The notes: generated from the sequence alone by a model not told the origin. Counted from the stretch's first letter, positions 11,630-21,114 are shown. The stretch is DNA of 64,000 nt from Leptolyngbya sp. FACHB-60 (GCF_014695775.1 NZ_JACJOX010000016.1:82271-146270), one strand, 5' to 3'. A program made the numbers and translations.

Positions 11630-12496
11630 ATGTCATCATCCCTGGCTCAAACCGCGATCGCATTTCTTATCGACCTGGCTGACCAGGGTGAAATCGACCC
11701 GTGGGATGTCAAAGTGATCGACGTGATCGATCGCTTTTTGTCACTGCTCAAAGCCCAGTCTGAAACCCTGGCCAGCCAAGGCCGCACCCCCTACGAAGCC
11801 AACCTCTCGGAGTCGGGCCAGGGGTTTCTCTACGCCTCTATGCTGGTGCTACTCAAGGCCGACACCATGGTAAGGGCCGAAGCCGAGGCCGAAGCCGAAG
11901 CCAACCCCGAAGAGGTTTGGGAAGAAGAAATTCCTGACCTAGTGCCCCTGCCTCGTAACCTGGAGCGGCACCTACACCGTCGCGCCGTGGCCCCCATTCC
12001 CCAGCGGCGGCAGGTCACGCTCCACGAGTTGATTCAGCAGCTCGAAACTATGGCCACGGTGATGGCCGACCACCAGCCGCGCATTCGTGCCCGGCGGGCG
12101 CGGCCCCAGCCCCAGCGACAGGCAGTGCGGGCGATCGCCCAGCTGGCCCACCAGGAAAACCTTTCTGAAATTGCTGCCGCCCTCGAAGCCTTCCTCGACC
12201 AGTACTGGGACGAGCTCGGCGAAGACACTCTCTGGATCGACTTTGAGCTGCTGCTCCAGCACTGGCCCCAGTTCAAGCCCGCCGATCTCGAAGACGCCCA
12301 CGACTTTGACACCCCCCACGCCGCTGCGGTGCATGAGAAGGTTGGGGTGTTTTGGGGCCTGCTGTTTCTCTCAGCCCAGTCGAAGGTAGAGCTCGGCCAA
12401 GATCAGTTCTACAGCGATTTACGAGTCAGAAATCTTAACCGTGCCCCTCTCACCGCCGCAGAGGCCGAACTGCCAGCCTTTATTCTGCCTGACTAA
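11630..12496 (+). CDS. scpA: Segregation and condensation protein A
   Basis: ScpA is the kleisin that bridges SMC heads and, with ScpB, forms bacterial condensin. The 288-residue protein starts with the expected kleisin N-terminus (FLIDLADQGEIDPWDVKVIDVIDRF). An acidic linker rich in EAEAEAEA follows (about 83-105), then a winged-helix-like C-terminus. The substitution of IDLADQ for the more usual LIEKNK-type start is normal for cyanobacteria as far as I know. scpB and smc are not adjacent. Confidence 0.88.
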   Translation: MSSSLAQTAIAFLIDLADQGEIDPWDVKVIDVIDRFLSLLKAQSETLASQGRTPYEANLSESGQGFLYASMLVLLKADTMVRAEAEAEAEANPEEVWEEEIPDLVPLPRNLERHLHRRAVAPIPQRRQVTLHELIQQLETMATVMADHQPRIRARRARPQPQRQAVRAIAQLAHQENLSEIAAALEAFLDQYWDELGEDTLWIDFELLLQHWPQFKPADLEDAHDFDTPHAAAVHEKVGVFWGLLFLSAQSKVELGQDQFYSDLRVRNLNRAPLTAAEAELPAFILPD

Positions 12497-12740
12497 GACG
12501 GAGAGGCACGCACGAAGGTTACCGTTTCTAGGGATGCCAGGCTACTTTAAAGAAAGTGTAATGACTCGTTGAAGGTCGATGGGTTACCGGTGCTCTGGTT
12601 TTAAGCGCTGTTAGCATGACCAAGTGCAATTGCCCTAGATTAACGTTATTTCCAGCTTTTTCTGAGTAGTCGGCTATGGCCTTAACTAGCCAAACTGCTC
12701 TACAGATCATAACCCCATAAATTTTAAGGATCTTATTCGT

Positions 12741-13907
12741 ATGAAAGCCATGATCTTGGCTGCCGGTAAAGGCACCCGTGTCCGGCCCATCACCTACACC
12801 ATTCCCAAACCCATGATTCCGATCATGCAGAAACCGGTGATGGAGTTCTTGCTCGAACTGCTGCGCCAGCACGGCTTCGACCAAATTATGGTGAACGTCA
12901 GCCACCTGGCCAACGAAATTGAGGGCTACTTCCGCGACGGGCAACGCTTTGGGGTTGAGCTGGCCTACTCATTTGAGGGTCGCATCGAAGAAAATGGCGA
13001 ACTGGTGGGCGACGCCATTGGTTCCGCTGGGGGAATGCGCAAGATCCAAGATTTTTCGCCTTTTTTTGACGACACCTTTGTGGTGCTTTGCGGCGACGCG
13101 CTAATCAACCTCGACCTGTCTGAGGCCGTGCGCCGCCACCGCGAAAAGGGCTCGATTGCCACGATCATCACCAAGACTGTGCCCCTCAAGCAGGTACCCA
13201 GCTATGGCGTCGTGGTCACCGATTCTGAAGGGCGGGTCAAGTCATTCCAAGAAAAGCCCTCCGTCGAAGAAGCCCTCAGCACCGAGATCAACACTGGCAT
13301 CTACATTTTTGAGCCCGAGGTATTTGACTACATTCCCTCGGGCACATCGTTTGACATTGGCGGCGACCTGCTGCCTAAGCTAGTGGCCAACAATGCCCCC
13401 TTCTACGGCATTCCCATGGAGTTTGAGTGGGTCGACATCGGCAAGGTGCCTGATTACTGGCGCGCCATTCAAGACGTGCTCACTGGCGTGGTCAACCTAG
13501 TGGATATCCCCGGTCACGAGATTCGCCCCGGCGTCTACGTAGGGCTGAATGTGAAGGCCAATTGGGATAAGGTCAACATCGAAGGGCCGGTCTACATCGG
13601 CGGCATGACCCACATCGAAGACGGGGCCACCATCATTGGCCCCAGCGCCATCGGCAACAACTGCTCGATCTGCAGTGGGGCGATCGTCGACAAGAGCGTG
13701 ATCTTTGAATATTCGCGCATTGGCCCCGGCGTGCGCCTAGTGGACAAGCTGGTGTTTGGCCGCTACTGCGTGGACAAAACCGGCGCTTCTATCGACATGA
13801 AAGCCGCTGCCCTCGACTGGCTGATTACCGACACCCGTCAGGAGTTCCCGCTAGTGCCGCCGGTAGAGCATCGGGCGATCGCCGAGCTGCTAGAGCAGCA
13901 CATTTAG
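12741..13907 (+). CDS. Sugar-phosphate nucleotidyltransferase with left-handed beta-helix
   Basis: The 388-residue protein has a nucleotidyltransferase domain (residues 1-235; MILAAGKGTRVRPIT, PKPMIPI, VLCGDALINLD, FQEKPS, WVDIGKVPDYW) and a hexapeptide-repeat beta-helix (about 255-345). It should make an NDP-sugar, most likely GDP-mannose or a related precursor, from NTP and sugar-1-phosphate. Substrate is not decidable from sequence. Some cyanobacterial homologues are fused to a phosphomannomutase domain; this one is not. A strong terminator follows. Confidence 0.88.
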   Translation: MKAMILAAGKGTRVRPITYTIPKPMIPIMQKPVMEFLLELLRQHGFDQIMVNVSHLANEIEGYFRDGQRFGVELAYSFEGRIEENGELVGDAIGSAGGMRKIQDFSPFFDDTFVVLCGDALINLDLSEAVRRHREKGSIATIITKTVPLKQVPSYGVVVTDSEGRVKSFQEKPSVEEALSTEINTGIYIFEPEVFDYIPSGTSFDIGGDLLPKLVANNAPFYGIPMEFEWVDIGKVPDYWRAIQDVLTGVVNLVDIPGHEIRPGVYVGLNVKANWDKVNIEGPVYIGGMTHIEDGATIIGPSAIGNNCSICSGAIVDKSVIFEYSRIGPGVRLVDKLVFGRYCVDKTGASIDMKAAALDWLITDTRQEFPLVPPVEHRAIAELLEQHI

Positions 13908-13936
13908 CGCCACTGTCGTCAACCCTTAATCAGCCC

Positions 13937-13977
13937 AAAATAAAGCCCCAGAGCGACATACTCTGGGGCTTTATTTT
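13937..13977 (+). terminator. Intrinsic terminator after the nucleotidyltransferase gene
   Basis: A perfect 17-bp stem (13937-13953 against 13961-13977, core AAGCCCCAGAG/CTCTGGGGCTT) with a seven-base loop ends in TTATTTT. It is 30 bases after the stop codon. Confidence 0.9.
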
Positions 13978-14195
13978 AGCTAATCTCTATCCTAGGATAG
14001 TGGCGGAGCCGACGAAGTGTTGTTTCTGATACAACTACTTTGGAACCTTTTATCAATTCTTAGAGAGATAGTGTAAAAGCTTAGGACAGCCCCAGGCGAA
14101 TCGAGCCAGCGTCAAGAGCGTCCCGATTCGTAGGTAGAGCTGTGAGTCTAACGCTAGTATGTTCTACCCCTGTATTGGAGAGAGTCGTAACCACA

Positions 14196-15389
14196 ATGAG
14201 CGATCGCAACCGTTCTTTTCGCCTATCGCGACGGCAGGTGGTGCGGGGGCTGTTAGCCTCCTCCGCCTTTGGGCTGACGGCCAAATTTAGCACCGGCTGC
14301 GCCCAGTCGCCCAGCACCGAGGGCAGCGCGGCCACCGATGGGTCTGCCCCAGAAGAACTGGTTGTGGGCTTTATCTACGTCGGGCCTAAGGATGACTTTG
14401 GCTACAACCAGGCCCATGCCCAGGGGGCTGCGGCCATGGCTGCCAATGTGCCCGGCATTCGCCTGGTGGAAGAGGCTAGCGTGCCCGAAACCACGGCGGT
14501 TGCCGAAGCCATGCGCAGTATGATCGAAATCGACGGGGCCAAAGCGTTGTTCCCCACCTCTTTTGGCTACTTCGACCCCCACATTCTCGCCCTGGCGGAA
14601 GAATTTCCCGACGTGCAGTTTTTCCACGCCGGAGGGCTATACCAGGAGGGCGTGCACCCCAAAAACGTGTGTAGCTACTTTGGCTACATCGACGAAGCTC
14701 AGTACGTAGCTGGAGTAGTGGCAGCCCACATGAGCCCGGCGGGCAAGTTGGGGTTTGTGGGGGCTAAGCCCATTCCGCAGCTGCTGCGCAACGTCAACAG
14801 CTTTACCCTTGGGGCCAGGTCAGTCAACCCAGATGCCACCACCCAGGTGATCTTTACCGGCGACTGGTCAGTGCCGGTGAAAGAGGCCGAAGCCACCAAC
14901 AGCATGGCCGACCAGGGTATTGAAGTGATCACCTGCCACGTCGATAGCCCCAAAGTGGTGATGGAAACCGCCGAACGGCGCGGGGTGATGACCTCGGGCT
15001 ACCACGCCGACCAGAGCCCCCTGGCTCCCAAGGGTTATCTAACCGGGGCCGAGTGGGATTGGTCTAGCATTTACACCACCTTGGGCAAAGACCTGATGGC
15101 AGGCAAAACCCTGATGGCGGGAAACATCCCTCACATTTTGCGGGGTGGGCTAGCCGACAACTTCTGTAAGCTCTCGGCCTACGGCCCTGCTGTCAGCGAC
15201 GAGGCGAAGGCCGCTGGCGATGCCGCCCTGGCTGGCATCAAGTCTGGGGAGGTGGTGATCTACGATGGGCCGCTGATGAGCAACACCGGCAGCGAAATTT
15301 TGCCCGCCGACCAGCAGCTCAAAATCGACAATATTGAGCTTGAGAAAATGGACTACTTTGTCGAGGGTGTAATTGGGTCCATTAGCTAG
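14196..15389 (+). CDS. BMP-family ABC transporter substrate-binding lipoprotein
   Basis: This 397-residue protein belongs to the basic membrane protein/PnrA-like family, which binds purine nucleosides or related ligands. The N-terminus has a twin-arginine motif (SRRQVVRGLL, residues 11-20) and a lipobox-like STGC, giving Cys35, so it looks like a Tat-exported lipoprotein. The family core begins VVGFIYVGPKDDFGYNQAHAQG. Two permease genes follow closely. The ATG at 14196 is preferred because it places the Tat motif near the start; the frame extends 18 codons upstream. Confidence 0.88.
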   Translation: MSDRNRSFRLSRRQVVRGLLASSAFGLTAKFSTGCAQSPSTEGSAATDGSAPEELVVGFIYVGPKDDFGYNQAHAQGAAAMAANVPGIRLVEEASVPETTAVAEAMRSMIEIDGAKALFPTSFGYFDPHILALAEEFPDVQFFHAGGLYQEGVHPKNVCSYFGYIDEAQYVAGVVAAHMSPAGKLGFVGAKPIPQLLRNVNSFTLGARSVNPDATTQVIFTGDWSVPVKEAEATNSMADQGIEVITCHVDSPKVVMETAERRGVMTSGYHADQSPLAPKGYLTGAEWDWSSIYTTLGKDLMAGKTLMAGNIPHILRGGLADNFCKLSAYGPAVSDEAKAAGDAALAGIKSGEVVIYDGPLMSNTGSEILPADQQLKIDNIELEKMDYFVEGVIGSIS

Positions 15390-15398
15390 GACATCACC

Positions 15399-16484
15399 AT
15401 GGCGTCTACAACAACCTGGCGGCGATCCTTAGAACCGGTGGCTCTGCCCGTGGGGGCAGTGCTGTCTGCCCTGGTGATCTTTGGGGTGTTTTGTGCCCTG
15501 GCCGGGGCCAACCCTCTAGCGGTGTATAGCTCCATTTATCGAGCCGCCTTTGGCAGCTGGAGCGCCTGGCAAAACACCCTGCTGCGCGCTTCACCGCTGA
15601 TGCTGACGGCCCTGTGCACAGCCCTACCGGCCCGGCTAGGGCTGGTGATTATCGGCAACGAAGGGGCTCTGGTAATTGGGGGCCTGGCGGCGGTGTTAGT
15701 GGGTTTGGCCCTAGGGCCGAGCCTGCCGGGCAGCCTGGTGCTGTTGGCTATGGCCCTGGGCAGCCTCGTGGCTGGGGGCCTTTGGATTATGGTGGCAGGG
15801 GCACTGCGCCACTATCGGGGGGTAAATGAAACCATCAGCAGCCTGCTGCTGAACTACGTTGCGATCGCCCTGATCAATCACCTTGTGCAAGGTCCCCTGC
15901 GCGACCCCGCCTTTGTCAGCAAGCCCTCCAGCTTTGAGATTGCTCCAGCCGCCTGGCTGGGCAATCTGCCCGACACCCGGGTGCACTGGGGGTTAATCTA
16001 CGGCCTGGTGGCCTCGGCCCTAGCCTACATTTTGATGCAGCGCACCACCTTTGGCTTTGCTGCCCGCACCGCTGGGGGCAATGTGCGCGCCGCCCGCATT
16101 GCCGGGCTGCCGGTGGGCAAGCTCACCCTGGCGGTGTGCTTCCTAGCTGGCTCCTGCGCCGGGCTAGCGGGCATGGTAGAAGTGGCCGCTGTGCAAAAGC
16201 GGCTGAACGAATCGATTGTGTCGAACTATGGCTACGCCGGGATTTTGGTAGCCTTTGTGGCCCGCCACAACCCTTTGGCCACGGTGCTAGTGTCGGTGCT
16301 GCTGGGGGGTATTTTGGCCAGCGGTGGCATTTTGCAGCGATCGCACAACCTGCCCGACGCCACTGTGATGGTCTTTCAGGGCATCGTCTTTCTCTGTGTG
16401 CTCTACAGCGAATCGCTCTACGGGCGCTTCAAAGTGTTTCAGGAGCGGGAGGTACAGGCTGAAGGCGCGGTTATGGCTGGGTAA
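15399..16484 (+). CDS. BMP-type ABC transporter permease, first subunit
   Basis: This 361-residue polytopic protein belongs to the branched-chain amino acid-like permease superfamily (BPD_transp_2), resembling Bacillus NupP/YufP. Typical segments are RLGLVIIGNEGALVIGGL, YRGVNETISSLLLNYVA and RTAGGNVRAARIAGLPV, the last contacting the ATPase. It begins nine bases after the binding-protein stop and is part of the same operon. It would form the channel together with the second permease. An octamer tandem repeat starts directly after its stop. Confidence 0.9.
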   Translation: MASTTTWRRSLEPVALPVGAVLSALVIFGVFCALAGANPLAVYSSIYRAAFGSWSAWQNTLLRASPLMLTALCTALPARLGLVIIGNEGALVIGGLAAVLVGLALGPSLPGSLVLLAMALGSLVAGGLWIMVAGALRHYRGVNETISSLLLNYVAIALINHLVQGPLRDPAFVSKPSSFEIAPAAWLGNLPDTRVHWGLIYGLVASALAYILMQRTTFGFAARTAGGNVRAARIAGLPVGKLTLAVCFLAGSCAGLAGMVEVAAVQKRLNESIVSNYGYAGILVAFVARHNPLATVLVSVLLGGILASGGILQRSHNLPDATVMVFQGIVFLCVLYSESLYGRFKVFQEREVQAEGAVMAG

Positions 16485-16515
16485 ATGGGTGGATGGGTGG
16501 ATGGGTGGATGGGTT
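16485..16515 (+). repeat. Octamer tandem repeat ATGGGTGG
   Basis: Three full copies of ATGGGTGG and a partial fourth (ATGGGTT) run directly from the permease stop codon. As TGGGTGGA it differs by one base from the octamer at 22931-22962 read on the other strand (TGGGTGAA). It belongs to the short tandem repeats common between cyanobacterial genes. Confidence 0.85.
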
Positions 16516-16593
16516 AGGCACTCATCACCCGCAGGATGAGCGACGGGAAGCTTACCGAGCATGGCTTGAATTATCAATACGTGAGGGGCAGCA

Positions 16594-17541
16594 ATGGCAA
16601 CGGAGGCACTGGGCTGGTGGGGCGTCCCCCTGGGCATTTTGGCCGGTACCCTGCGGGGTAGCGTGCCCTTTCTGCTAGTCAGTTTGGGCGAATGCCTGAC
16701 GGAGAAAAGCGGCAAAATTAACCTGGGCTTAGAGGGCACCCTGCTGATGGGAGCGATGAGCGCTTATGCCGTCTCCTACTTGAGTTCGGGCATAGTTGGC
16801 CCCACCCTGGCCCCTTGGCTGGGAGTGCTGACGGCGGGAGTGGCGGGCATGGGGTTAGGAGCAATCCACGGTTGGCTGGCGCAGCAGCCAAGGGTCAACG
16901 ATGTGGCGGTGGGCATCGCCATGATTATCTTTGGCGGCGGGCTAGCCAACTTTTTTGGCAAGCCCTTCATTCAACCCCAGGCGCCTCAGTTGCCCACCCT
17001 GGCAGCAGGCGGCTGGAGCAGCCTATCCCAGGTGCAGTCGGCGCTGCAAATCAGCCCGCTGTTTTTGTTGGGGGTGGCGATCGTGCCGTTGATGAGCTGG
17101 TTCTTCAAATCCACCCGCTGGGGCCTCTACGTACGAGCCGTGGGCGACAGCCCCGACGCCGCCCTAGCTATGGGCATTTCGATTTTTTGGGTGCGCATGG
17201 CCAGCATTGTGGCGGGCAGCTTTTTAGCAGGCATTGGCGGGGCGAGTCTGTCGCTGTTTTACCCTGGCGTGTGGACCGAGCGCATCTCCAGTGGGCAGGG
17301 GTTGATGGCGGTGGCCCTGGTTATTTTTGCCCGCTGGCAGCCGTGGCAATGTCTGTGGGCCTCCCTGCTATTTGGCGGGGCCCAGGCGCTAGGGCCAGCA
17401 TTTCAGTCGGTGGGTATTGATTCGTACTATTACTTGTTCAACGCCGCCCCATACATTCTGACCCTGCTGATCATGATTGTCACCTGCTCACCCAAACGCA
17501 CCCTAACTGGTGCTCCGGGGGCCTTAGGCCAAAGCGATTAG
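16594..17541 (+). CDS. BMP-type ABC transporter permease, second subunit
   Basis: This 315-residue integral membrane protein resembles Bacillus NupQ/YufQ. It contains LTEKSGKINLGLEGTLLMGA, RVNDVAVGIAMIIFG and LYVRAVGDSPDAALAMGIS, the expected conserved loops. It should pair with the preceding permease to import nucleoside-like substrates. The ATP-binding subunit that such importers need is not encoded on either side, so it must be elsewhere or shared. Confidence 0.9.
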   Translation: MATEALGWWGVPLGILAGTLRGSVPFLLVSLGECLTEKSGKINLGLEGTLLMGAMSAYAVSYLSSGIVGPTLAPWLGVLTAGVAGMGLGAIHGWLAQQPRVNDVAVGIAMIIFGGGLANFFGKPFIQPQAPQLPTLAAGGWSSLSQVQSALQISPLFLLGVAIVPLMSWFFKSTRWGLYVRAVGDSPDAALAMGISIFWVRMASIVAGSFLAGIGGASLSLFYPGVWTERISSGQGLMAVALVIFARWQPWQCLWASLLFGGAQALGPAFQSVGIDSYYYLFNAAPYILTLLIMIVTCSPKRTLTGAPGALGQSD

Positions 17542-17672
17542 CGACCTGCCTCCCCATCCGCAGAGAGAATTATTCGCAGGAACATTGCAGTGGGATAATG
17601 AAAGCCGGCGCAACCCTGATGCGTGCGTCTTCGAACCCTGGCCGCCCTTGTAACTAGCCTGAGATATCACCC

Positions 17673-18089
17673 ATGACCCAAGCTGAGCAGCTCATTCGTA
17701 TGGCAGAAGACGAGCTGACAGAGTACAGCACCGACGCCCGCAAGATTGAGAAACTGCGCCGCAAGTTTAGCTTTGCTGTCCCCTATCCCCAGCAGCAGAC
17801 CGTGCGGGATGAAGTGGCGGCAAGCATTCCCAACAATTTTGTTGCCAAGCTCATCCAAGAAAACCGTCAGACGGTGGCCCTGCCCTTTTGGGGCATCGGC
17901 GGGCTGGGGCTGCTGCTGGGTATTTCAGGCCAGCAACCCCTGGATTTCATTGCCACGGGCATTGGGTTTTACGTGGCCTTTCAGGTGCAAAAGCTGGGCT
18001 GGGAGTTGCAGGCCAAGCGACTGGTGCTGCAAACCCTCGATGAGATCGATGCCAGCGTGAAGAATCCAGAGCCGGAGACAGCCTCTTAG
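17673..18089 (+). CDS. Conserved-type membrane protein of unknown function
   Basis: I do not recognise this 138-residue protein. The first 65 residues are charged and helical (TQAEQLIRMAEDELTEYS, KIEKLRRKF). Two adjacent hydrophobic segments follow (about 70-84 and 88-106), then a helical tail. It has a plausible ATG and codon use like its neighbours. It lies alone on the forward strand after the transporter operon. Confidence 0.6.
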   Translation: MTQAEQLIRMAEDELTEYSTDARKIEKLRRKFSFAVPYPQQQTVRDEVAASIPNNFVAKLIQENRQTVALPFWGIGGLGLLLGISGQQPLDFIATGIGFYVAFQVQKLGWELQAKRLVLQTLDEIDASVKNPEPETAS

Positions 18090-18359
18090 CAAATTGTTCC
18101 GAGCAGAAGCTACCACCTACGCGGGAATGCGGGGCCTCACCCATTGAGAAGCAGCAGACAGTAGGGATATCTTCGTCTACGGAATGTCTTTGAGGCGATC
18201 GCACAGAGAGTCACTGCACCGCGACAGCCTGATGCGTTACGCTGGCGCGATAGCGCATTCCCATGCCACCCTAGGCCTTGTTTCGGGAAAAGTACTTTAT
18301 TTCTGTCTAGGGTTGTCGCTGCAACGATCTGAACAATCAGCATTTAATTTTTCTCTGCT
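18090..18359. other. Intergenic region with palindromic repeat
   Basis: About 270 bases without a gene. It holds a HIP1 site (18195-18202) and an imperfect palindrome at 18231-18260 (GATGCGTTAC...ATAGCGCAT), a motif type interspersed in many cyanobacterial genomes. No promoter is clear. Confidence 0.5.
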
Positions 18360-19139
18360 ATGGCCACCTCAATCGGAAACCAAACCGTTCTAATTACCGG
18401 CGCTAGCAGTGGCATTGGGGCCGCCTGTGCCCGCCGGTTTGCGGCTATCGGAGCGCGGCTGATTTTGGCCGCCCGCCGGTGGGAACCGCTGCAAACTCTA
18501 GCCGCCGAACTTCAGCAACAGCATGCTGCGGAAGTGCTGACAGTGGTGCTAGACGTGCGCCAGCGAGAGGCCGTCAGTGAGGCGATCGCACAATTACCAG
18601 AGGCTTGGCAGGCGATCGACATCTTGATCAACAACGCTGGGCTCAGCCGGGGGCTCGACAAACAGTACGAAGCGCCCCTAGACGACTGGGAAGCGATGAT
18701 CGACACCAACATCAAAGGATTGCTCTACGTGACGCGGGCAGTGGTGCCGGGCATGGTAGCGCGCGGGCGCGGCTACGTGGTAAATGTGGGCTCGATCGCC
18801 GGGCGGCAGACCTACCCGGGTGGCAGCGTCTACTGCGCCACCAAGGCCGCCGTTAGATCTCTGTCGGAGGGTCTCAAGCTTGACCTGCTGGGCACTCCGG
18901 TGCGGGTCACCAATATTGACCCCGGCCTGGTCGAAACCGAGTTTAGCCTGGTGCGCTTTGACGGCGATCGCGATCGCGCTCAGGGCGTTTACCAGGGCAT
19001 GACCCCTCTAACTGGCGACGATGTGGCCGACGTCATTGTGTTTGCCGTCACTCGCCCAGCCCATGTGAACGTCAGCGACGTAATGCTGATGCCGACCGCT
19101 CAAGCCTCCGTATTCCACACCCATCGGCAAGCTGAGTAA
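18360..19139 (+). CDS. Short-chain dehydrogenase/reductase (YdfG-like)
   Basis: The 259-residue protein is a classical SDR. The cofactor motif is TGASSGIGAACA (14-25), NNAG stabilises the fold, the catalytic Ser lies in NVGSIAG and the catalytic pair in YCATK. It resembles YdfG-type NADP-dependent serine/3-hydroxy acid dehydrogenases (LDLLGTPVRVTNIDPGLVETEFS, RFDGDRDRA). The physiological substrate is unknown. It stands alone on the forward strand ahead of the peroxiredoxin gene. Confidence 0.92.
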   Translation: MATSIGNQTVLITGASSGIGAACARRFAAIGARLILAARRWEPLQTLAAELQQQHAAEVLTVVLDVRQREAVSEAIAQLPEAWQAIDILINNAGLSRGLDKQYEAPLDDWEAMIDTNIKGLLYVTRAVVPGMVARGRGYVVNVGSIAGRQTYPGGSVYCATKAAVRSLSEGLKLDLLGTPVRVTNIDPGLVETEFSLVRFDGDRDRAQGVYQGMTPLTGDDVADVIVFAVTRPAHVNVSDVMLMPTAQASVFHTHRQAE

Positions 19140-19243
19140 TTTCCGCAAGTCGTTCGCTTGAGTCAGCTGCAAACACCTGAGCAACCGACCACCGCTATAC
19201 AATGAGCGATGGCACAATCGTCCCTTCATTCGCAATATCGATT

Positions 19244-19708
19244 ATGACCCTTTCCGCTGGCGACCCCGCTCCCGACTTTAGCCTGCCCGATGCTACCGGC
19301 AAGACCTATAGCTTGACCGACCTTAAGGGACAGCGAGTGGTGCTGTACTTTTACCCCCGCGACAACACTCCCGGCTGCACCAAAGAAGCCTGTGGGTTCC
19401 GCGATCGCTACGCCGACTACCAGGGTAAGGATGCCATCGTGCTGGGGGTGAGCACTGACGACGCCAAGACCCACAGCAAGTTTATTGACAAGTTCAGCCT
19501 GCCCTTTCCGCTGCTGGTGGACGAGGGCGGCGAAGTGGCCAGCCGCTACGGCGTTTATGGCCTGAAAAAGTTCATGGGTAAAGAATATATGGGTATTACC
19601 CGCAGCACCTTTATCATCGGCTCCGACGGCAACCTGGAGAAAATTTACCTCCAAGTCAAAGCCGAAACCCACGCCGACGAAGTGCTCTCCGACCTGGAAA
19701 CCCTCTAG
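19244..19708 (+). CDS. Thioredoxin-dependent peroxiredoxin, BCP/PrxQ type
   Basis: PrxQ reduces hydrogen peroxide and alkyl peroxides, using thioredoxin as reductant. The 154-residue protein has the peroxidatic Cys45 in NTPGCTKEACGF and the resolving Cys50 five residues later, the atypical 2-Cys arrangement of this class. The ATG at 19244 gives the family start MTLSAGDPAPDFSLPD; the earlier ATG at 19202 adds 14 unrelated residues. A Nudix gene starts three bases after its stop, so the two form an operon. Confidence 0.94.
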   Translation: MTLSAGDPAPDFSLPDATGKTYSLTDLKGQRVVLYFYPRDNTPGCTKEACGFRDRYADYQGKDAIVLGVSTDDAKTHSKFIDKFSLPFPLLVDEGGEVASRYGVYGLKKFMGKEYMGITRSTFIIGSDGNLEKIYLQVKAETHADEVLSDLETL

Positions 19709-19711
19709 CCC

Positions 19712-20167
19712 ATGGCCTACTTCGCCCATATTTTACGTACCCTGCTGGGGCTGCTGCTGCGCCGCCCTATCCTCGGTACCTGCGTCATTCCGTTAATGGC
19801 CAATGGCACCGTTGTGCTGGTACGCCGCCGCGACAACGGCCTGTGGAGTCTGCCCGGCGGCATTGTTGACTGGGGCGAAGACGTGATCACCGCCGCCGCC
19901 CGCGAGCTGAAAGAAGAGGCCGGGCTCCAGACCGTGGGGTTAGAGCGTTTGGTGGGGGTATACTCCCAACCAGGACGCGATCCCCGATTTCATTCGGTGT
20001 GCGTGACGGTGGCGGTGCGGGTGACGGGCAAGCCCTATCCGGCTGATCCCCGTGAAATTCTGGAGGCCTCCGCCTTTAGCCGCGAAGAGCTGCCGTGGGA
20101 TCGCCTCTCCCACGACCACCGTCAGCATTTGCAAGATTTCTTTAAGGGAGAAACGGTTTTAGCCTAA
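19712..20167 (+). CDS. Nudix hydrolase
   Basis: The 151-residue protein contains a full Nudix box (about residues 50-72: GGIVDWGEDVITAAARELKE followed by EAGL), the metal-binding loop-helix-loop that cleaves nucleoside diphosphate derivatives. The N-terminal 20 residues are hydrophobic and basic (LLGLLLRRPI), perhaps membrane-associated. It follows the peroxiredoxin with a three-base gap, so a role in sanitising oxidised nucleotides is possible, but the substrate cannot be read from sequence. Confidence 0.92.
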   Translation: MAYFAHILRTLLGLLLRRPILGTCVIPLMANGTVVLVRRRDNGLWSLPGGIVDWGEDVITAAARELKEEAGLQTVGLERLVGVYSQPGRDPRFHSVCVTVAVRVTGKPYPADPREILEASAFSREELPWDRLSHDHRQHLQDFFKGETVLA

Positions 20168-20247
20168 GCTTTGGGTAAGTTTGCTGGGTCTGACGGACTG
20201 GGCACTACCCTCCGGTTACCCTAGTGCCATCTACCCACCGCGTCCCT

Positions 20248-21114
20248 ATGCCGTTACCCGCTGAGATTCCCATTCGCACTGGCCGCATGAAGCTCCCCAG
20301 CGGCAACCTGTTTTGGCATGAGGGCGGCAAAACCCAGGCAGAAACGGTGATTTTCTTACATGGGTCTTGGCAAGACAGCACCCAGTGGCTACCGGCCATG
20401 CAGTGCCTGGCTCCTCAATACCACTGCTTGGCCCCCGACTTGCTGGGTTTTGGCGAGTCGTGGCGAGAGGGAAAAGCCTACTCGGTGGCCCTCCAGGTAG
20501 AAGCATTGCACAGCTTGCTGAGCGCCCTACGCATTCATCGCTTTCGACTGGTGGGCCATTCTCTAGGAGCCTGGGTAGCAGGCCAGTATGCCCTCACCTA
20601 CCCCGACCAGGTGCAGAGCCTGACGGTGATAGCTCCCGAGGGAGTGAACGATCGCACGTTACGAGGCCGCTGGCAGCGCGATCGCTGGCTGGTGGCCCCC
20701 TGGTCACCCCTGCCCCTGATGCTGCCCTGGCTGGGTAAAGCCGCCTGGGTCAGAGCGCTGCGCGATCGCCGCCGCTGCCTGCGTCAGTCCCCTGCTGCCT
20801 GCAAAACGCTTTTTCAGCGCCGCACCGCCGCCATCAACGGCGAACTGCTACACCAGGGGCTAGGCCAACTCTGGTTGCCGACCCTGGTGCTAGAGGCTGC
20901 CGCCGCTGACTCCGTGACTCACCAGCTCACCCAGACCTGGCTGCGCCTCCTGCCCGATCCCCAATACCGCGAACTCACCGCCGCCCATACATCCTTAGGA
21001 GTGGATGAGCAGGAGATTGCAACCGCCCTCGATCAGCTCAAGCTCCCCGAGCTGCCCTTTCAGGTGCGCAAGACACCTGCGGCACCCACTCAACCCAGCT
21101 CAACGGTGCCTTAG
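20248..21114 (+). CDS. Alpha/beta hydrolase
   Basis: The 288-residue protein has the fold signatures FLHGSWQDSTQW (oxyanion loop), APDLLGFGES and the nucleophile elbow GHSLGAW with Ser105. The late AAHTSLG is a candidate for the catalytic His. The cap region is rich in Arg/Trp. The substrate is unknown. The ATG at 20248 is preferred to a GTG at 20224. Its stop overlaps by four bases with the stop of the convergent gene that follows. Confidence 0.82.
   Translation: MPLPAEIPIRTGRMKLPSGNLFWHEGGKTQAETVIFLHGSWQDSTQWLPAMQCLAPQYHCLAPDLLGFGESWREGKAYSVALQVEALHSLLSALRIHRFRLVGHSLGAWVAGQYALTYPDQVQSLTVIAPEGVNDRTLRGRWQRDRWLVAPWSPLPLMLPWLGKAAWVRALRDRRRCLRQSPAACKTLFQRRTAAINGELLHQGLGQLWLPTLVLEAAAADSVTHQLTQTWLRLLPDPQYRELTAAHTSLGVDEQEIATALDQLKLPELPFQVRKTPAAPTQPSSTVP

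Noticed and set aside
16485..16515. CRISPR-like array
   Set aside because: Eight-base units without spacers are tandem repeats, not CRISPR.
17625..17645. TTCGAA-like tRNA T-loop on the reverse strand
   Set aside because: No T-arm stem, anticodon or acceptor stem can be paired around it.
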